From the NCBI GenBank assembly GCA_002102555.1, contig MCFL01000007.1, forward strand, positions 124,001 to 188,000: a DNA stretch of 64,000 nucleotides. Reading direction: 5' to 3'. This stretch comes from Catenaria anguillulae PL171. Taxonomy: Eukaryota > Blastocladiomycota > Blastocladiomycetes > Blastocladiales > Catenariaceae. Shown here piece after piece: positions 1 through 11,400 of this stretch; within the stretch, counting starts at the first letter, position 1, and every line of letters begins with the position of its first letter. The translations under genes and the position numbers were made by a program. The notes under the pieces were generated by a model. That model did no database searches, was not told the origin of the DNA, and saw only the letters and a program-made list of their open reading frames with translations.

Positions 1-1779
1 ATGGCACACGCGACGGTGGCGGGTGCGAGGAGAGCGAGCTTGTGGACGTTGGTAATCCACAAGAGGCGCGCAGAGAGCATGTCAGGCGGGATTGACAGCG
101 AGTCTGCAAGGGTGTGCAAGTCCGAGAGAATGACGCGCGCTTGCTTCGAATCTGCGGCAATGGGCGCAGAGATGGGAGTGGTGTTGGATAAAGTCGCCGT
201 GAGGTGCGACTGGAACAGGTGTTTGTCGATAGCAAGGGACTCGACGGCGACATGCTGAATGTCTGGGTCGGCAAGAATGGCGTGGACGGTAAGGAGAAAA
301 CAGAGCACGATGATCTAGGTTCGTGTGACATGGCATTGAGTCAGCCACGGTACGTAATCGGGGAGCAAGATACTACTGGATCAGAGTCGGTGGAAAGGGC
401 ACCCAAGAGTAATGCGAGCGAATTGTTTGATGCGAGCTTGCGGCGTTGGGCCGGTTTGGAAAGTTTTCGCAATAAATCCAACGCGCTAATCGAAAAAAAA
501 AAAAAAAAAAAAGAGTCAGCTCACGGACAAGCGTTAAACAGTATGGGCACAAACGAAAGACCGTACGAGTACTGCCTCAATGTCAATGGCTGTGATGCAT
601 CCAGACCTTGTGCCAAAAACTCGGCCTCCTCGGTGATCCGTCGATTCTCACCGGCCTCGCGCATTTCGTGCAACGTACGAATTTCAACAGGCGTTCCCGC
701 GCTTCCTTGAGAGTCAAATGGCTGAACAAACAAAGCATTGGTCAATAGGTCTATACTGAGCCGAGTACGCAGACAATGAAGCAACCTACATCGGGAAAAG
801 GATCTGCATCTAATCCGACGCTCCCCGCCGGCGCGGGCTTCTTGTTCGGTGGCGCAGAGACGATGTCCATGGATGCCTTGCGCTTGAGCGGCTTGACGAT
901 CAGGATTGGTTCTTGCGCAAGAGGCGAATGGATCTCGTCTTGCTCCTCGTCCGAATCAAAAAAGTTGCCCAGCACCTGGGATTCGGAGCGTGGAATGGCC
1001 AGCCGAGCAGGGGCAGGTTGGGGGCCGGGGGGCCGACTCGTCAGAACGGACGGAGCGGCGGAGGATGGCGAGTGCGCGGGCAAAGGTTCTGCAATGCCAA
1101 ATGCAATTGCATCAAGGTCTGACGTTGAGATGGGTTCGAGCTGAAGAGACGGGGTAAGAGTGGTTTTGGAGCAACAGGCGCGGGTGGTGCAGATGACGGC
1201 TGTGCGACAGGTGAACTTTCTTCAATGGAAGTTTCGGGTGTGTTGCGGCCCTGAGGCGGTCGAGGAACTTTGGTTGCTCCTGGAGGCAGGGACGCTGATA
1301 TCAGCGACTCAGGAATGGTAACTGCCTTTCTGACGCGCTTGGGAGGCGGGTCTGCAGGCGATTCCTCTGCGTCGAATGCAAATGGGTCCGACCGTAAGCG
1401 CCGCAGATCCTTCTTCGACGTGGAAACAGTTGACTTGTCTTTGGTTACCGACGGTGGCAACGTGCGATTGCGCGTCTTTGGCGTGGCGGTCGGAGAGACA
1501 TTGTCGGTCACCATTGGGTCTTCGAAACCAAAGGATACATTGCTGGAGCGCCGTGGAGCGCGGCGGGACGAGGTGGCGGTTTCAGCTGGAGCAGAGGTGC
1601 CTGTGTCTGATGCATCGGGCTCGTCCTCCTGAGAAGAGGAAGCGGAAGCAGAAGCGGAAGATGGAGCAGACTGAGTGGGAGATGCATTGTGGTAGCTGTT
1701 TTCATGAACCACGGTGTCGTCGGGTTGGCTGATGAGCACGGCGGCCGTACTTGCGAGCCGGTTGGAGTTCGTCCGACAT
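1..1779 (-). CDS. WAPL: WAPL (wings apart-like) cohesin release factor, partial
   Basis: WAPL opens the cohesin ring and removes it from chromatin. The reading starts at 1779 (MSDELQPARKYGRR), passes a Ser/Pro-rich N-terminal region holding an FGFED element like that of animal WAPL, and enters the conserved helical domain near 790. Three introns are clear: 789-722, 566-486 (it contains the long T tract) and 376-315. Splicing them joins LHEMREAGENRR, EFLAQGLDASQPL, SALDLLRKLSKPAQRR and VLCFLLTVHAILADPDIQ, which align with human EYLLSGLKSTQPL and the following ARM-like helices. The last exon runs off the left edge, so the C-terminus is missing. The exon joins between about 1040 and 1780 are uncertain; an alternative upstream ATG lies at 1913. 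Family call is strong, N-terminal model weak. Confidence 0.78.
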
Positions 1780-2157
1780 ACTGAATGCAGAACAGGAGAG
1801 GGATGAGGACGGCTTGGGTCAGGCAACGAATGAACCTTACGAAGTAGTAGTAGAGGTAATTTTGTGTTGAATGCTGTGAGTATCAGCTTGATGACATTTG
1901 CCGGGCGGTCCATAGACTGCGTTTAATCCACTCGCGATCGTATAACGGACCATTCTTTGCTCAGTTGCACAAATGGATCTGCAGTAGGCCGCCGATTCCT
2001 AGCGCGTCAATCAGTGTTCGCATTTCCCACCCACCAACATTTCCGCTCACCAAAAGAGCTTCCATACAGCGAGGAAACAAAGACAGCGACACACTCCTCA
2101 ATAGATTGCGCAATGACCAACCCGCAGATGGACTTAGAATAACTCATTGCATTCAAA
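1780..2157. promoter_or_regulatory. Divergent intergenic region WAPL / kinesin-9
   Basis: This 378-base stretch separates two genes that point away from each other, so it must carry both promoters and 5' leaders. I see no clear TATA box or other named motif. Confidence 0.5.
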
Positions 2158-5038
2158 ATGAGCAACAACAAGCATGTCAAAGTCGTTGTTCGCACGCGAC
2201 CCACCACCCAGTTTGCGTCCCATGCAATAGAAATCAACCAAGACAAAAACATCATCAATGTCAAGCTACCCGGCCAGACGACGGCGGCTTTGTCAACAAC
2301 CACAACCAGCTGTGGTCATTCAAGCTCGACAAGGTCCTGCACTATGTGTCGCAAGATGCCGTCTTTGATGAGTGTGCACACCCATTGTGCGCTCCGTCAT
2401 GGACGGATACAACGGCACACTGCTCTGCTATGGCCAAACTGGCGCGGGAAAGACATTTACAATGACTGGCGGGGAGTCGTACCACCACCGCGGTATCATC
2501 CCGCGCGCCATTTCGCAAGTGTTCCGCGAGGTCCATGACCGTCCACAGTATGCATACACGATCCGAATCTCGTACCTTGAAATCTACAACGAGCAAATGG
2601 TCGATCTCCTTATTCCGGGCGCACAAGCTGTGGACATGAACGTGATTGAAGACAAGAATGGGTGCACCGTCAAGGGCCTCTCTCAACACGTGGCGACCAG
2701 CGAAGAGGATGCCCTCAACCTGCTGTTTGAGGGCGAAACAAACAGGTCCATCGGTGACCATGCCCTGAATCGGACGAGTTCGCGGTCGCATTGCATTTTT
2801 TCTATTCACGTTGAGAGCAAGTCAAGGGTCGACAGTTCGGACGATGTCATCTTTTCAAAGCTCAACTTGGTGGATTTAGCGGGCAGTGAGCGATTGGCAA
2901 AGACAAACTCGACCGGAAGAACGCTCAAAGAAGCCATGTTTATCAACAAGTCGTTGACATTTTTGGAACAAGTCATTATTGCCTTGGCGGACAAGAAGCG
3001 GGATCATGTTCCGTTTCGGCAAAGTCGTTGACCAATGTGCTTCGCGATTCGCTTGGTTCGTTCTTACTGCCCCCCTGACCGTTGCAAAATCCTCGCTGAG
3101 AACATTTTGTATTGATTCGAAATTGCAGGTGGAAACTGTAACACGCTCATGATTGCCAACATTTGGGGCGAGGCAGCTCATTTGGAGGAAACCATTTCGA
3201 CGTTGCGGTTTGCCACACGCATGATGTGTGTCACAAACGACCCTGTCGTCAACGTCCAGTATGACCCATTGGTGCGTCCCATCCCCTTGCGTCAATCCTC
3301 ATTGTTCTATCTAGTGTCGCCTGACTGTGATTCCCATTCGATCAGACTGTCATCAAGAAGCAAGAGCGCGAAATCAGAGAGCTCCGTCAAGAGCTGGCCA
3401 TGCACGATACACTGATTGGTCGAAGTCATGTCCAAGTATGTCTTGGTTACTAAAATCCAAACACGTTTTGCTAATCCACTCTGCAAGTACCATATGTAGT
3501 ACGAACCCTTCACCGATTCGCAAAAATCCGAACTTGCCAAGCGCCTCAAAGCCTGGCTCGATGGCAACGACGACGAAATCGAAATTGTGACTTTGCGCCA
3601 AGTCAAGAAATCATGAACGCATTCAAGGGCTTGTACCACAAGGCCCAGCAAGACCTGGCCGATCGCGGAGGGCCCACGACGGCCGCCAGCGACTCGGGTG
3701 GCGGGCCATTGAGCCGCGGCGGCTATATGAATGCGCCTGCAACCGCGGCCACGGATCGCGGTGGTGATATCCATGGCGCAATCGGCGAAGAGGAAGACGG
3801 CGTTGGGGATACAGAGGGGACTGGGTTCAGTGTTGGGTCGCGCCATCTGCGGGAGGTGCGGGTAAGAAAAAAGTGATGGGCAACAAAAAGGGTGGGAATG
3901 CGAGTGGCAAGCCCGCAACAGGAGCAGGTGGAGGAGGTGCATCTGGGTTGAACCAGAGGCAGCCGTCGGTTGCCTCGGCGTTGGGCAACACATCGCTTGT
4001 GTCGCCGTCAACCATCAACATTGTCAATGCCAACAGCAGCAATGCCAATGCCGTGTCGGGGCAGGCGGTGGAAATGGGGATGGCGCCGGTGACGATGCAA
4101 AGGATTCAGGTGGCCCTGGCGGGGCTGCCGCTTCAAGCACAGATGATTCATCTCGTCTCGGTGGCGCTGCCGGAACTCGCGGTAACGGAGCAGACTTTGG
4201 CGGTGGGAATGCAGTCACAGGCTCATTGGGCGGATTGTCGCCTCTACCACCTATTCCGAGCAAGGGCGGGGTCAGGCCAAGTCGCAACGACGCGTTTGAA
4301 ATGTACAAGAAAGGTGCTGGTAAGGAACTTGCGACGGCCCTGGTTGACAACAAATGTGCGCACCCCGCAGTGCCCCTCTCGTTTCGATCGACTTACTGAC
4401 CACCCTCGCGAAAACTTGTAGCTGTTCTCCGCGATAAGAAGAAAAAGTACAACGACCTCATGACCAGGCAAACCGACCTGAAATCTCGCATTGACACCCT
4501 CAAACACTCGATTGCACAAGACCGCGACCGTGCGCTCCAATCTGACACGGCGCACGACCCGCAACTCGTCACCATCCCGCTTTCAGACGAGACGCGCGCC
4601 AAAATCGAACAAGTACGCAGCCTCAAGGCCGAGCTCAAAGCAACCACCGACCAAGTCCAGGGTGTTCGTTCCGAGCTCGAGTACGCTGCGCGCGTCGTGG
4701 ATACCTGCCGTGAGCGGCTGGTGCGCGAATTTGACGCTTGGTTCGACAATGTCTTTGGCGGGCCAGATGTGGCGGTCGCAGCAAGCGTTTCTGTAGCTTC
4801 GGTCGGCCGTAAAGTTGGTTCGGCTGGAGTTGCTGGCGGCATGCCGATTGTGCCCATGGTGGATCTTGACACCTTGGATCCGGCAGAGCACATGGATTAC
4901 TTGCAGCAGCAAAGAATCAAGGGCGAGGATCCAGCGAGCTTTGCATACTATGCGGCCTTGAGGAAAAACGCCAGAAAGGTCAAGGGCGGAGGGAATGCCG
5001 GGGTGGTGGCGAGCCGGGGAGTTGGCGTTCGAGTTTGA
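2158..5038 (+). CDS. KIF9: Kinesin-9 family motor (KIF9-like), flagellar
   Basis: A plus-end motor of the axoneme central-pair/flagellar compartment in other flagellates. The head carries VVVRTRP, the P-loop GQTGAGKT (about 2433-2456), SYLEIYNEQ, switch I NRTSSRSHC and switch II LVDLAGSE. The tail matches KIF9 rather than other kinesins: the DDEIEIVTLRQVK element, the coiled coil KYNDLMTRQ, and a terminal YLQQQRIKGEDP-SFAYY segment. Introns are 3056-3128, 3272-3345, 3436-3499 and 4356-4421, all GT-AG. The frame slips at least six times (near 2280, 2372, 3025, 3607, 3836 and 4060), each time needing one extra base; conservation resumes exactly in register, so these look like lost bases in short runs. 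A Gly/Ser-rich linker lies between about 3640 and 4260. KIF9 assignment is firm. Confidence 0.9.
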
Positions 5039-5279
5039 TTCGACGCGACATTGAAGCTTGCTGTTCATTCTGTTTTCCTGCGCTTTCAGAAAAACAAATC
5101 ATTGACATCGCCCCAAGCATTTCTTGGCTCGCGAAATGATGTGCAGCATGGACACACATGGACATAACAGATTCTTGGTCAAGTGAAGACAATGGCAAAC
5201 AGATTTGGGTACTACTACACAGGACACAAGGACAGAGGTAATGACGGAGCACAAATCAAACGGGCCAAGAGTGCACAGA
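5039..5279. other. Convergent intergenic spacer
   Basis: Holds the 3' ends of the converging kinesin-9 and RAP1GDS1-like genes. No other signal seen. Confidence 0.5.
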
Positions 5280-7687
5280 TCACAACACCTCACTCAACAA
5301 CTTGCGCAGGTTTTCAACCACCTCAGGCGACGTCCGAAGCATCACCCGACTCGATCGCTTTGAGTCCAACGGACCGAGCCTCACCAAACTTGCCCTTGTA
5401 CTCTACACCAGGAAACAACAGAATAAATGGCACCAGTCAGCAACAACGGCGCGAACGATGCCAACGCTACAGTTTTCACAACGAACCTGGATGCAGCGAT
5501 TGCACAACCAAAAGCAACTGCGCTGCATTCGCGCGAAACTCGACCTGCGTATGACTTCCAAAGAGCTTTTCTGCATCCTTTGCAAACGTCTCGGGAATCT
5601 TGATATCCTTGCATTTTCGCCTTTGGTCAACACGAGCGCCAAAGCCAGCACGGCCTCGTTGTACACTGCCACATACGGCAACGTGAGCAAGTTCCACAGT
5701 GGGATCAAGGGCCTGCGCCTGGATTTTGGCAAGGCAGTCGGGGCATTGTGCGTGACGGCCGACTTGATGAGTGCGCCGACGAGCCGGCCAATCTCGCACT
5801 TGATGGCAACTTGATCGGCGTGTTTGGCGTAGGCGTCAAGGGCGACTTGAAGCGAGGATTTCGGGCGAGTGGCAGATGTGGTCATGGTCATTGTACGCAT
5901 GCTCCGAGCTGTTGTTGGCCAACAACCAGTTAGGAATTGAGGCGATGGAATAACATAGGGCAGGAGCACGTACCATCGCCACTCAACAAGCGGTGAATCA
6001 CAACGGCCGTCAGGGCCACATCGGCAACAGGGCTAAGCATGTAAGGCATGACCACCTCGGTGATGCCCAACTGGCCGAGAACCACCTTGTTCTCGGCGGG
6101 CATGGAAAAGTGGCGCAGGGCAGACAGCGTGGCCAGATGGATCTTGGCATTGTGGCACACGTGAGAATATGCATGAGCAGCCGGGTGAACGGGAAGTCTT
6201 TGACCAAGTAGGCCGAGTTCTTGTCTGGGCATGGACGAAATAGATAAGAAAAGCCGATCCGTAACGAGTCGACGTCGCACAGGGAAAAGCCGGTCGTACC
6301 AGACCGTGACAAGTTGCCCAAACACAATGCCGCGCACACAACCAAGTCCGCGCCCTTGCCGTCCAACACGTCGTCCGAATGCGTGAGCCATCCGCATAGC
6401 TTCTTGAGCGTGGCCTTGTCCTGGATCAGCTGCTCCACAATGTCATTGTCGTGTGTCACGTTGATAACAATGCGTAAAGCGCTGTCGACGGCGAGCGAGT
6501 GGTCCTCGTCGTTGTTGATCGAGTCGTTTACCAGATCTTCCATGTACGAGAGCAAGAAGAGATGGAGTTTGCGTGCGTGCAGGCGTTTCTGGACAATGGC
6601 TGCGGAATGATGGCGTCAGCATGCCGTGTGAGGGGGGTAAGGCAAGCATGGCGATTTCGCGTTCGTACGATTGTCGGTGGACGCGTGCTCGAGAATCTCA
6701 ACAATGATTTCCGTGTTCTCGTCGTCAATGGCGGCGGTACTGGGCAAAAGGTCAATTAGATGATCGATGCCACGATGGGACACGAGGTCATCGCGACCAC
6801 GCTCTAGAAAAAACGGCCGAGTGTGAGAAATGGAAGGCAACGATGTGAACACTTTGAAGCGCGCACCATTCTGCACGAGCACCGACAACAAGTGAAGACA
6901 ATACTGCGTGTGCTGCGACTTGCCAACGACCATGTGCAGCATTGTGGGGACGACATCCAATTTTACGAGCAAGGACCGGCCCTTGTCGAAGTCAAGTGAA
7001 AAGTTGACCAGCAATCCCAGCGCAGATGCCAAGAGTTCGGCCTTGCCCGCCTTGACGTCGCTCACGACACCCTTGATCACGCCCTCTTGTGTGAGGAGCA
7101 CCTCGCGAAGGCTCTCTGAATGCATCTACGTGAGCACCGGTACACACACTCTTTCTAGCCATGTGTCGAGGATGTTTGTACGAACCATTATCTCCGACCA
7201 AGTTTGCCAAGGCGCGCTGAACCTGGTGCTTGTCTGCGACAGCAAGCGTTGAGCGAAGGTACACTTTGGCCAGGGCAGTCACAATCTCGGGCTTGTACGT
7301 GGCCCGGCGATCAGCTGCGATGGAGAGCAAGTGAAGCAAAAACGGCTCAGACACTGAAATCAAGGTTGTGACAGTGATGAAGAGCAGCGAACCGTCTCGG
7401 CATGCATCCGCAATCAACTGTGCAGCCTGTCCGGCGATCGTGTCTGGCAGGTCGGCTCGCTGTACCGTCTCTGAGAGCACGTCGTCGACAGCGGCATGGT
7501 CGCCTGTGTAGCAATGTGACGATTGGTTCGTAGGCAAGCGTCAGGGCCAATCAAGAGCACCAAAGGCGTTGGCCATGGGGATCATTGTGGAAGGTGGCGA
7601 CGCACTCGTATCGCATGACTTTTCTTTGCCGACGGATTGCAGAAAAGTGGTGAGGGACGTGTCGTTCAGCATGGCGGTAGACGGCAT
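5280..7687 (-). CDS. RAP1GDS1: Armadillo-repeat GTPase regulator, RAP1GDS1/SmgGDS-like
   Basis: SmgGDS proteins are all-ARM chaperones and exchange factors for Rho/Ras-family GTPases. Translation from 7687 (MPSTAMLNDTS) gives a chain of ARM repeats over several exons: AAQLIADACRDGSLLF, GKAELLASALGLLVNFSLD, DLVVCAALCLGNLSRS, NKVVLGQLGITEVVMPYML, and GRLVGALIKSA followed by NEAVLALALVL. Order and spacing match the C-terminal half of human RAP1GDS1 (ALRNLAIP, NEALVALALIAAL). First intron, about 7581-7522, joins AFG to DHAAVDDVL. The end is read as LRTSPEVVENLRKLLSEVL with stop at 5280, after a last intron. One base is missing near 5608 (AAA read as AA). Several internal exon joins are tentative. 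The gene is tandem with TRM82 upstream. Confidence 0.7.
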
Positions 7688-7987
7688 TGCGTTTGGCGGC
7701 ATGCATGGATTAGTACTGGTTCATGGCAAGCATTCAGTACATATTTATCACCGCCTGAGCAGCCAGCCCAGATCGGATGAGCGACATGCTGATGTGGATT
7801 TGCTCATGGCTCGCGACATTCAACGTTCAAAAGTGTCTTCGTTGAGTTGGGGATGATTTTTGAGTTTTCTTTTGTCTCTCACCATGACCCCCATCCGGGT
7901 TTCCGTAGTTGTGATAGATCATTTACATGTATCAAGATTGTATTCGCAAAAATCATGGGGCCAATGGAATCATCCCCAATAGCCCAC
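7688..7987. other. Tandem intergenic spacer
   Basis: Lies between the TRM82 stop and the RAP1GDS1-like start on the same strand; it must hold a terminator and a promoter. No specific motif seen. Confidence 0.4.
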
Positions 7988-9228
7988 TCAAACAGAATCC
8001 ACGTAGTCCTTCTTGGACCTCTTCTTCTTTGGTGCGTCGTCATGATCCCCACCCTCGTCGGCATACACATCCAGATTCTTGCGCAAGCTCTCGTACAGGT
8101 ACAAATCTTCTCCTCGGGTACGGGCACTTGCTCACCGTACGATGCAAGATCCACCACCTCCACTGCATCGGCAACAAGGCATGCCAACCCAGTCATGCCG
8201 CCAACCCACAGGTTGCCCTCGGTGTCGTACGCGACCGACAAGGCAGATCCGATGTCCTCGGGCACAGACACACGTTGCGCAACTGAAATAGAGTCGGCAG
8301 ACGTGTCAATGTCCAGCAACACCACCTCCTTGGTCCCTTCAACCACCAGGGCGGCCTTGGACTCGCCAAAGACGGCCACAGACCGGACCGCAATGCTACT
8401 CTCTTCCTCGGCATCCCCGGCACTCTTCTCGACCAAGTCTGCCTTGGCCACCATCTTGCCCTCCTTCCAGTTCCACAGTGGCACAAAGTCGTCACCACCC
8501 GCGGAAACCAAATGCGATTCACCCACGGGCAGCACGTGAGCGACAAATTGCTTGTGGCCCAAGAGGAAAGCCTCAATGTTGTATCCTTTGGGGAACTGTG
8601 AGATGCGAATCTTTTCGTCGCGATCGGCTGAGGCAATGCAAGTGTCGTTGGCAAGGAGTTTGGCGGCAGTCACCATGGACACGTGACCCACAATGATGGT
8701 GCCATCGGCTGAGGGGACCGTGGAGGGCGGGGTAGATGGGAGGAACGGGAAGCTGGTGATCGAGCGACCAGAGTGTCAATACAATCCATCGTCAGGTAGC
8801 AGAGGGCATCTCAAGAAAAAAGAGGCATGTGAATCATACGTCCAAACATCACCATGCTTGTCCGCACACACGAGCGTTTCGCAATCGGCCGTCACGCACA
8901 CCTCGACCAACCGCTTGTCCACCACGCGCTCGTTGACGAGCTCGCCCCAGTTGCTCGTGCTCCATACCTTGACCAACTTGTCCTCGCCCGTGGTGACGAG
9001 GTACTGGCCGTTGGGCGAGAAGCATGCGGATCGGATCGGAAGCTTGTGCGCGTGCGCGGCAAATACGTCGGCCGAGGCGAGCACGGTGCGCGCTTGGGCG
9101 TCGTACACGGCAAAAGTCGGGCCAGACACGGCGACAAGGTGGACGGCGGTCGGGCTGGTGACGAGGAGCGAGATTGGGCGTGACATGGTCAATTTAAACG
9201 TTGGGTAATCATTCATGGAGTCTGTCAT
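7988..9228 (-). CDS. TRM82: tRNA (guanine-N7)-methyltransferase non-catalytic subunit (TRM82/WDR4)
   Basis: A WD40 partner that holds the Trm8/METTL1 catalytic subunit on tRNA for m7G46 formation. The first exon (from ATG 9228, alternative start 9186) has three blades ending in VCADKHGDVW. One intron of about 90 bases (roughly 8840-8751) is followed by GHVSMVTAAKLL and the family hallmark ADRDEKIR, then GYNIEAFLLGHKQFV. The C-terminus ends in a basic tail KKKRSKKDYVDSV. One base is missing near 8110: without it the frame misses the DLYLYESLRKNL stretch and the basic tail. The assignment rests mainly on the ADRDEKIR and lineage-typical LGH motifs, which separate WDR4 from other WD40 proteins. 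Confidence 0.88.
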
Positions 9229-9711
9229 TTGGCGTCAAGTCATCCTGTGCTCTTTCGCAACCATGTGCATGTTGGCGTTGACAGTCGCCATGCACTTGCA
9301 TCACGTGAGATCAGCACGGGCGCTGCCATGATCCATCCGCTCAGGTCGTCCCTTCCATCTGCGCCTCACCGTCATGTCACGACAACACCACAAGGTTTAC
9401 GAGGTTGACAACATGTTCCCATTGTTGGATGATCCAAATCCGGATCAGGGTAACCCTCTCAAATCTGATGGGGGCTTGGCATTTGGTGGCGGTACCATCT
9501 CCATCTCCATACCGTACCGTACCGTGCGATCGCGATGAGTGCTGCCGCTCTGTCGCTAGCGCATGCATATAAGTATAGCGTCGGCCACCCGGCCCATCGC
9601 CATTGGCAGTCTGTCTCCCCCGACTGGGCCGCGTGTCTCCCATAAATGGAACAGAACAAGAACTCATGTACACGAGGCAATCACCATCAACATAAACATG
9701 AATTCGAATAC
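9229..9711. promoter_or_regulatory. Divergent region TRM82 / ankyrin-JmjC gene
   Basis: 483 bases between divergent genes. It includes a short low-complexity patch near 9497-9525 with repeated CATCTC and TACCG units. Promoters of both genes must lie here. Confidence 0.45.
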
Positions 9712-11309
9712 ATGTATGACCAGGCCGACCGCGGCAACCTCGCCGCCGCCGAAGGTGGGCCCAAAGTCATCATCACGCGCCGGCGTCTGCGCGCACAACG
9801 TCCTCCGCAACCAAGCGACGCAGTAACAACACGCTGACCTTCTTGCTGTCCTGGCCGCCGTGGCAGCCGGTGTCGCCTACTCGTTTGGGCCTTCGTGGCG
9901 CCAGTACTCTTCTATCGATCTCATTCTCGAGGAATTCCATCGCGCCGTGGCCGATGCAGCACACAATCCATTCTCGCAGCTTGTCAAGTCGCATTTTCCA
10001 TCACTCGCAGCACGCACGTCGACAGCGATGCCTTGCCCGATCACGCTCTCCTCGACATGCTCACAAGAAGCCAAATGGACTTTTCAAAGTCCACCACGCC
10101 CGTACCCATCTCACACACTCGCCGCTCATGAAGGCCCTGCTTGCAGGCGACCTCGATCATTGCCCGCGCCCCTCTGGCACCTGACGCAGCGCGGCGGCAT
10201 CGAATCCACACTCGTGCGCCCGTCCGCGAGCACTTGAATGCCATGCGCTACCCATCGCTTGTCCAATTGTGCACGCCGCGACTCGATGCTACGGCTGCAA
10301 CGTATCGCGACCCCATCTTTGGACTCACTCCGTTGCATATTGCCTTGGCGCAAGGGACGCGCAAGCTGCGCAACTGCTCCGCAATCTCGGGGCAAGCGAC
10401 TCGGTGCTTGACGAGGCTGGCCGCGCGCCGGCAACTTGAGTTTGACCCACTTTGTCCGCAACTCGCGCAAGTGGGCAAAGAACCCGGGCGACTGTACGTT
10501 CCCGACGGTTGACGCGAGCAATCCGGAGGATGTCGAGCAAAACTTTGGCCGGCTCATTCTCGAGGGCGAGCCTGTGATCCTGCGCAACTTTATGCCCACG
10601 TTTGCACCGGACGTGTGGGCCGAGTACCGTGACCTCGACCAACTCATTGCCAAGCACGGCCACGCACAAGTCCGGTTCGGCACGGTTCCGTACGCCGACT
10701 ACTTTGGTCTGGAAACGGGTGTCACCACGCTCGCCGATTTCTACACCAAGCACGTCAAGAACGCCGCCCACTCGGACCGTCCTCCACAATACGTGTTCCA
10801 AAAGCATTCTGACCTGACGCTGTCACTGCTCCCCGTCCTTGAACACCTGGCCCTGACCCACTTTCCGCGCCTGGCACACGACGGCGGCCGGCTCATCTGC
10901 CCGCCGAGCTTTGCCGGCACGGGCAACGCCTCGATCCACTACTTTGTGGGTGCCCCCGGATCAGGCGCGCCCTTTCACATCCACGCCGATGCCGTAACGT
11001 CAATCTCTTTGGCACAAAGGTGTGGTATGTGGCGCCGCCGCTCGATGCACCCTACTCGCGCGTCCCCGTACACGAGTGGATGCGGCGCGTGCGCGCGGGT
11101 GAAAGGCCCACGAGCGAGGCAGAGGCACGCATGCATCCGGACAATGTCTTGACGTGCACGCAACGGGCCGGGGATTTGATTTACGTGCCATTTGATTGGT
11201 CCACGCGGTGGTTAACAAGGAAACCAATTTAGGTGTGGCGCTCGAGCTGTTGAATCGCAGGGATGCCTTTGTCGGCTGGGAGTGGGGCGAGCGGTACATT
11301 CAGTGCTGA
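9712..11309 (+). CDS. Membrane-anchored ankyrin + JmjC oxygenase-like protein
   Basis: The start at 9712 (MYDQADRGN) leads through an arginine-rich stretch into one hydrophobic helix (LTFLLVLAAVAAGVAYSFG), predicting a type II membrane anchor. The middle contains ankyrin-like sequence (SPLMKALLAGDLD; FGLTPLHIALAQGD). The C-terminal third is a JmjC/cupin domain: ILEGEPVILRNFMP, GAPFHIHADAV (Fe-binding HxD), NLFGTKVWYVAPP, GDLIYVPFDWSHAVVN (distal His) and LGVALELLNRRDAF. Such domains are usually Fe(II)/2-oxoglutarate hydroxylases or demethylases; the substrate is unknown. Reading the protein needs several single bases restored (for example near 9845, 10335, 10440, 10994 and 11202). No intron is required. 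The domain calls are good; gene limits are moderate. Confidence 0.68.
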
Positions 11310-11400
11310 AAAACCAAAGAAGGGTATTGCAGTTTGTAGGAATATATAGTGTAGTTTGAACACCGATTACGTATTTATATCCACTCTAATCGAATCACCA

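Noticed and set aside
494-512. A run of A on the plus strand, possibly a retroposon tail
   Set aside because: It lies inside a WAPL intron, just before the acceptor on the minus strand, where it is a T-rich polypyrimidine tract.
2158-5038. Kinesin-9 as a pseudogene because of its many frame breaks
   Set aside because: All motor motifs, splice sites and the C-terminus are intact, breaks are one-sided single-base losses at runs, and other essential genes nearby show the same defect.
9497-9525. Short CATCTC and TACCG repeats as a regulatory array
   Set aside because: Only two or three units each;this is within chance for GC-rich fungal intergenic sequence.
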